From an uncultured Paracoccaceae bacterium (GTDB taxonomy: Bacteria; Pseudomonadota; Alphaproteobacteria; Rhodobacterales; Rhodobacteraceae), in the NCBI GenBank assembly GCA_947500135.1, contig CANMQX010000005.1:248001-312000 (forward strand): a DNA stretch of 64,000 bases. The letters run 5' to 3'. This document shows positions 62,772 to 64,000 of the stretch, in pieces. The number at the start of each line of letters is the position of its first letter. Positions within the stretch are counted from its first letter, which is position 1. The notes below the pieces were generated by a model. The model saw nothing but the letters and a program-made list of their open reading frames with translations, was not told where the DNA came from and searched no databases. Position numbers and translations under genes: made by a program.

Positions 62772-63974
62772 TCAGGTCACCCGGCCTGCCCGTTGATACG
62801 CCGGATTATCCCACAACCGATTGTCGAGCACATCAGCCAGCACATCGACAGCGCGCCGGACATCACCTTCATCCAGATAAAGCGGGGTGAAGCCAAAGCG
62901 CATGATATCAGGCGCCCGGAAATCCCCAATCACATCGCGGGCAATCAGGGCTTGCATGGCGGCATAGCCATGCGCGAAGGCAAATGACACTTGCGATCCG
63001 CGCGATGCCGCATCACGCGGGCTGGCGAGGGTCAGCGAAGGACAACGCGCCTCAACCTCGGCAATGAACAATTCAGACAAGGCGATGCTGCGGTCGCGCA
63101 GATGCTGCATATCGACGCCGTCCCAAACACCCAAAGCCGCCTCAAGCGCGCTCAGTTGCAAGACCGGCGGCGTGCCGACGCGCATCCGCTCAATATCCGG
63201 GGCGGGGCGATAGGACGGCTCAAAGGCAAAAGGCGCATCATGGCCCAGCCAGCCTGACATGGCCGGATCGATCCCACCAATCAGATCAGGACGGACATAG
63301 ATGAATGCCGGGGCACCCGGACCACCGTTGAGGTATTTATAAGTACAGCCAACCGCAAATTCGCAGGCAGAACCGGCCAGATCAACAGGCACCGCCCCCG
63401 CGGAATGGGCCAGATCCCACAGCATCACAGCACCGGCAGCATGGGCGGCCTTGGTGATCCCATCCATGTCATGCATGCGGCCACTGCGGTAATCGACCTG
63501 GGTGATCATCGCCACGGCAACATCATCTGTCATTGCAGCCGCGACATCTTCGGGTGCCACAACCCGCAATTCATGCCCGTTATCCAGATGGGCTATCAGC
63601 CCCTGCGCCATATACAGGTCAGACGGAAAATTCCCGCTATCGGACAGGATCACCTTGCGGTCCGGGCGTAATTGCAATGCGGCAGACAGGGCCTGATACA
63701 CCTTGATCGACAGAGTATCACCCATGGTGACGGACCCTTCAGAGGCACCAATAAGGCGACCCACCTGATTGCCCACGCGCATCGGTTGACCCATCCAGTC
63801 ATCGACATTCCACGCCTTGATCAGATGGGCACCCCATTCATCCGTGACCATGCGCGACAGGTGATCCGGGACATCACGGGGTAAAGGCCCCAGCGAATTG
63901 CCATCAAGATAAATCATACCTTCGGGCAGATGAAACCGGTCTTTCATCGGCAGTTGCACGGGCGTATCCTTCAT
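62772..63974 (-). CDS. kynU: Kynureninase
   Basis: PLP enzyme that cleaves kynurenine or 3-hydroxykynurenine to anthranilate or 3-hydroxyanthranilate and alanine. The N-terminal IYLDGNSLGPLP, LSDSGNFPSDLYMAQGL, VMLWDLAHSAGAVPVDL and the PLP-lysine block GCTYKYLNGGPGAPAFIYV are all present. 400 aa from the ATG at 63974, which follows GAGAGG. The frame also opens with TTG at 63998. Partner kynurenine genes probably lie beyond the right edge. Confidence 0.95.
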   Translation of the reverse strand: MKDTPVQLPMKDRFHLPEGMIYLDGNSLGPLPRDVPDHLSRMVTDEWGAHLIKAWNVDDWMGQPMRVGNQVGRLIGASEGSVTMGDTLSIKVYQALSAALQLRPDRKVILSDSGNFPSDLYMAQGLIAHLDNGHELRVVAPEDVAAAMTDDVAVAMITQVDYRSGRMHDMDGITKAAHAAGAVMLWDLAHSAGAVPVDLAGSACEFAVGCTYKYLNGGPGAPAFIYVRPDLIGGIDPAMSGWLGHDAPFAFEPSYRPAPDIERMRVGTPPVLQLSALEAALGVWDGVDMQHLRDRSIALSELFIAEVEARCPSLTLASPRDAASRGSQVSFAFAHGYAAMQALIARDVIGDFRAPDIMRFGFTPLYLDEGDVRRAVDVLADVLDNRLWDNPAYQRAGRVT

Positions 63975-64000
63975 CACAATTGACCTCTCATATTCCAAAG

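Noticed and set aside
28086..63974. Kynurenine pathway shared by the arylformamidase-like hydrolase and kynureninase
   Set aside because: The genes are 34 kb apart and the hydrolase sits in a different operon; sharing a pathway is possible but not supported.
1..64000. CRISPR array, insertion sequence, integrase or prophage structural cluster
   Set aside because: No regularly spaced repeats, transposase or integrase motifs, or phage capsid/terminase genes are seen; the spike-like genes are the only phage-related signal.

Overview
The window is a chromosomal segment of an alphaproteobacterium, most likely a marine Rhodobacteraceae (Roseobacter-group) species. Signs of this are the tolQRAB-pal-cpoB-tilS-ftsH order, the ruvCAB cluster, an NDUFS4-type complex I subunit, DUF1127 and Lrp/trxB neighbourhoods, GTA-type head-spike genes, and a GC-rich sequence with short hairpins at gene ends. 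No rRNA, insertion sequence, integrase or CRISPR array is visible. One tRNA gene (Arg, anticodon TCT) is present.

Positions 1-24 kb are mostly housekeeping. They hold a beta-hydroxyacid dehydrogenase, the Lhr-type helicase plus PdeM nuclease pair, the one-carbon genes folD and fhs, a MOSC protein, a P-loop kinase-like protein, then a long leftward block: ybgC-tolQ-tolR-tolA-tolB-pal-cpoB-tilS-ftsH, preceded by ruvC-ruvA-ruvB and two unknown genes. PrmA, an SGNH hydrolase, MsrA and an MFS carrier follow.

Positions 25-43 kb are accessory and rich in regulators: a possible papain-like protein; a Tat-exported nitroreductase-like protein coupled to a MarR regulator; a four-gene operon (LLM flavin oxidoreductase, GST, alpha/beta hydrolase, SnoaL-like) divergent from an XRE-cupin regulator; a globin; Lrp and thioredoxin reductase; an RES-domain protein; P450, MFS, alcohol dehydrogenase, enolase-superfamily and cupin genes. 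Next come a TetR regulator, a PspA-family gene and a YiaA/B-type membrane protein, linked by three near-identical TGAAC-N3-GTTCA palindromes. Acyltransferase and CDP-diglyceride synthase genes follow. Several other regulators also have perfect palindromes beside them.

Positions 43.8-60 kb form an exopolysaccharide/capsule locus: two GT2 and one GT4 glycosyltransferases, two hexapeptide acyltransferases, a Wzy-like polymerase, a Wzx-like flippase, a Wzz/BY-kinase, YjbF- and YjbH-like outer-envelope proteins and an initiating sugar transferase. Inside it sit two genes resembling the head-spike genes (ghsA/ghsB) of the Rhodobacter gene transfer agent, whose spikes bind capsule. Exported proteins of unknown role flank the locus, one on distinctly AT-richer DNA.

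Positions 60-64 kb hold tRNA-Arg, a NavBac-type sodium channel, the NDUFS4-like subunit, an M29 aminopeptidase and kynureninase. All functions are inferred from reading the sequence; no searches were run.
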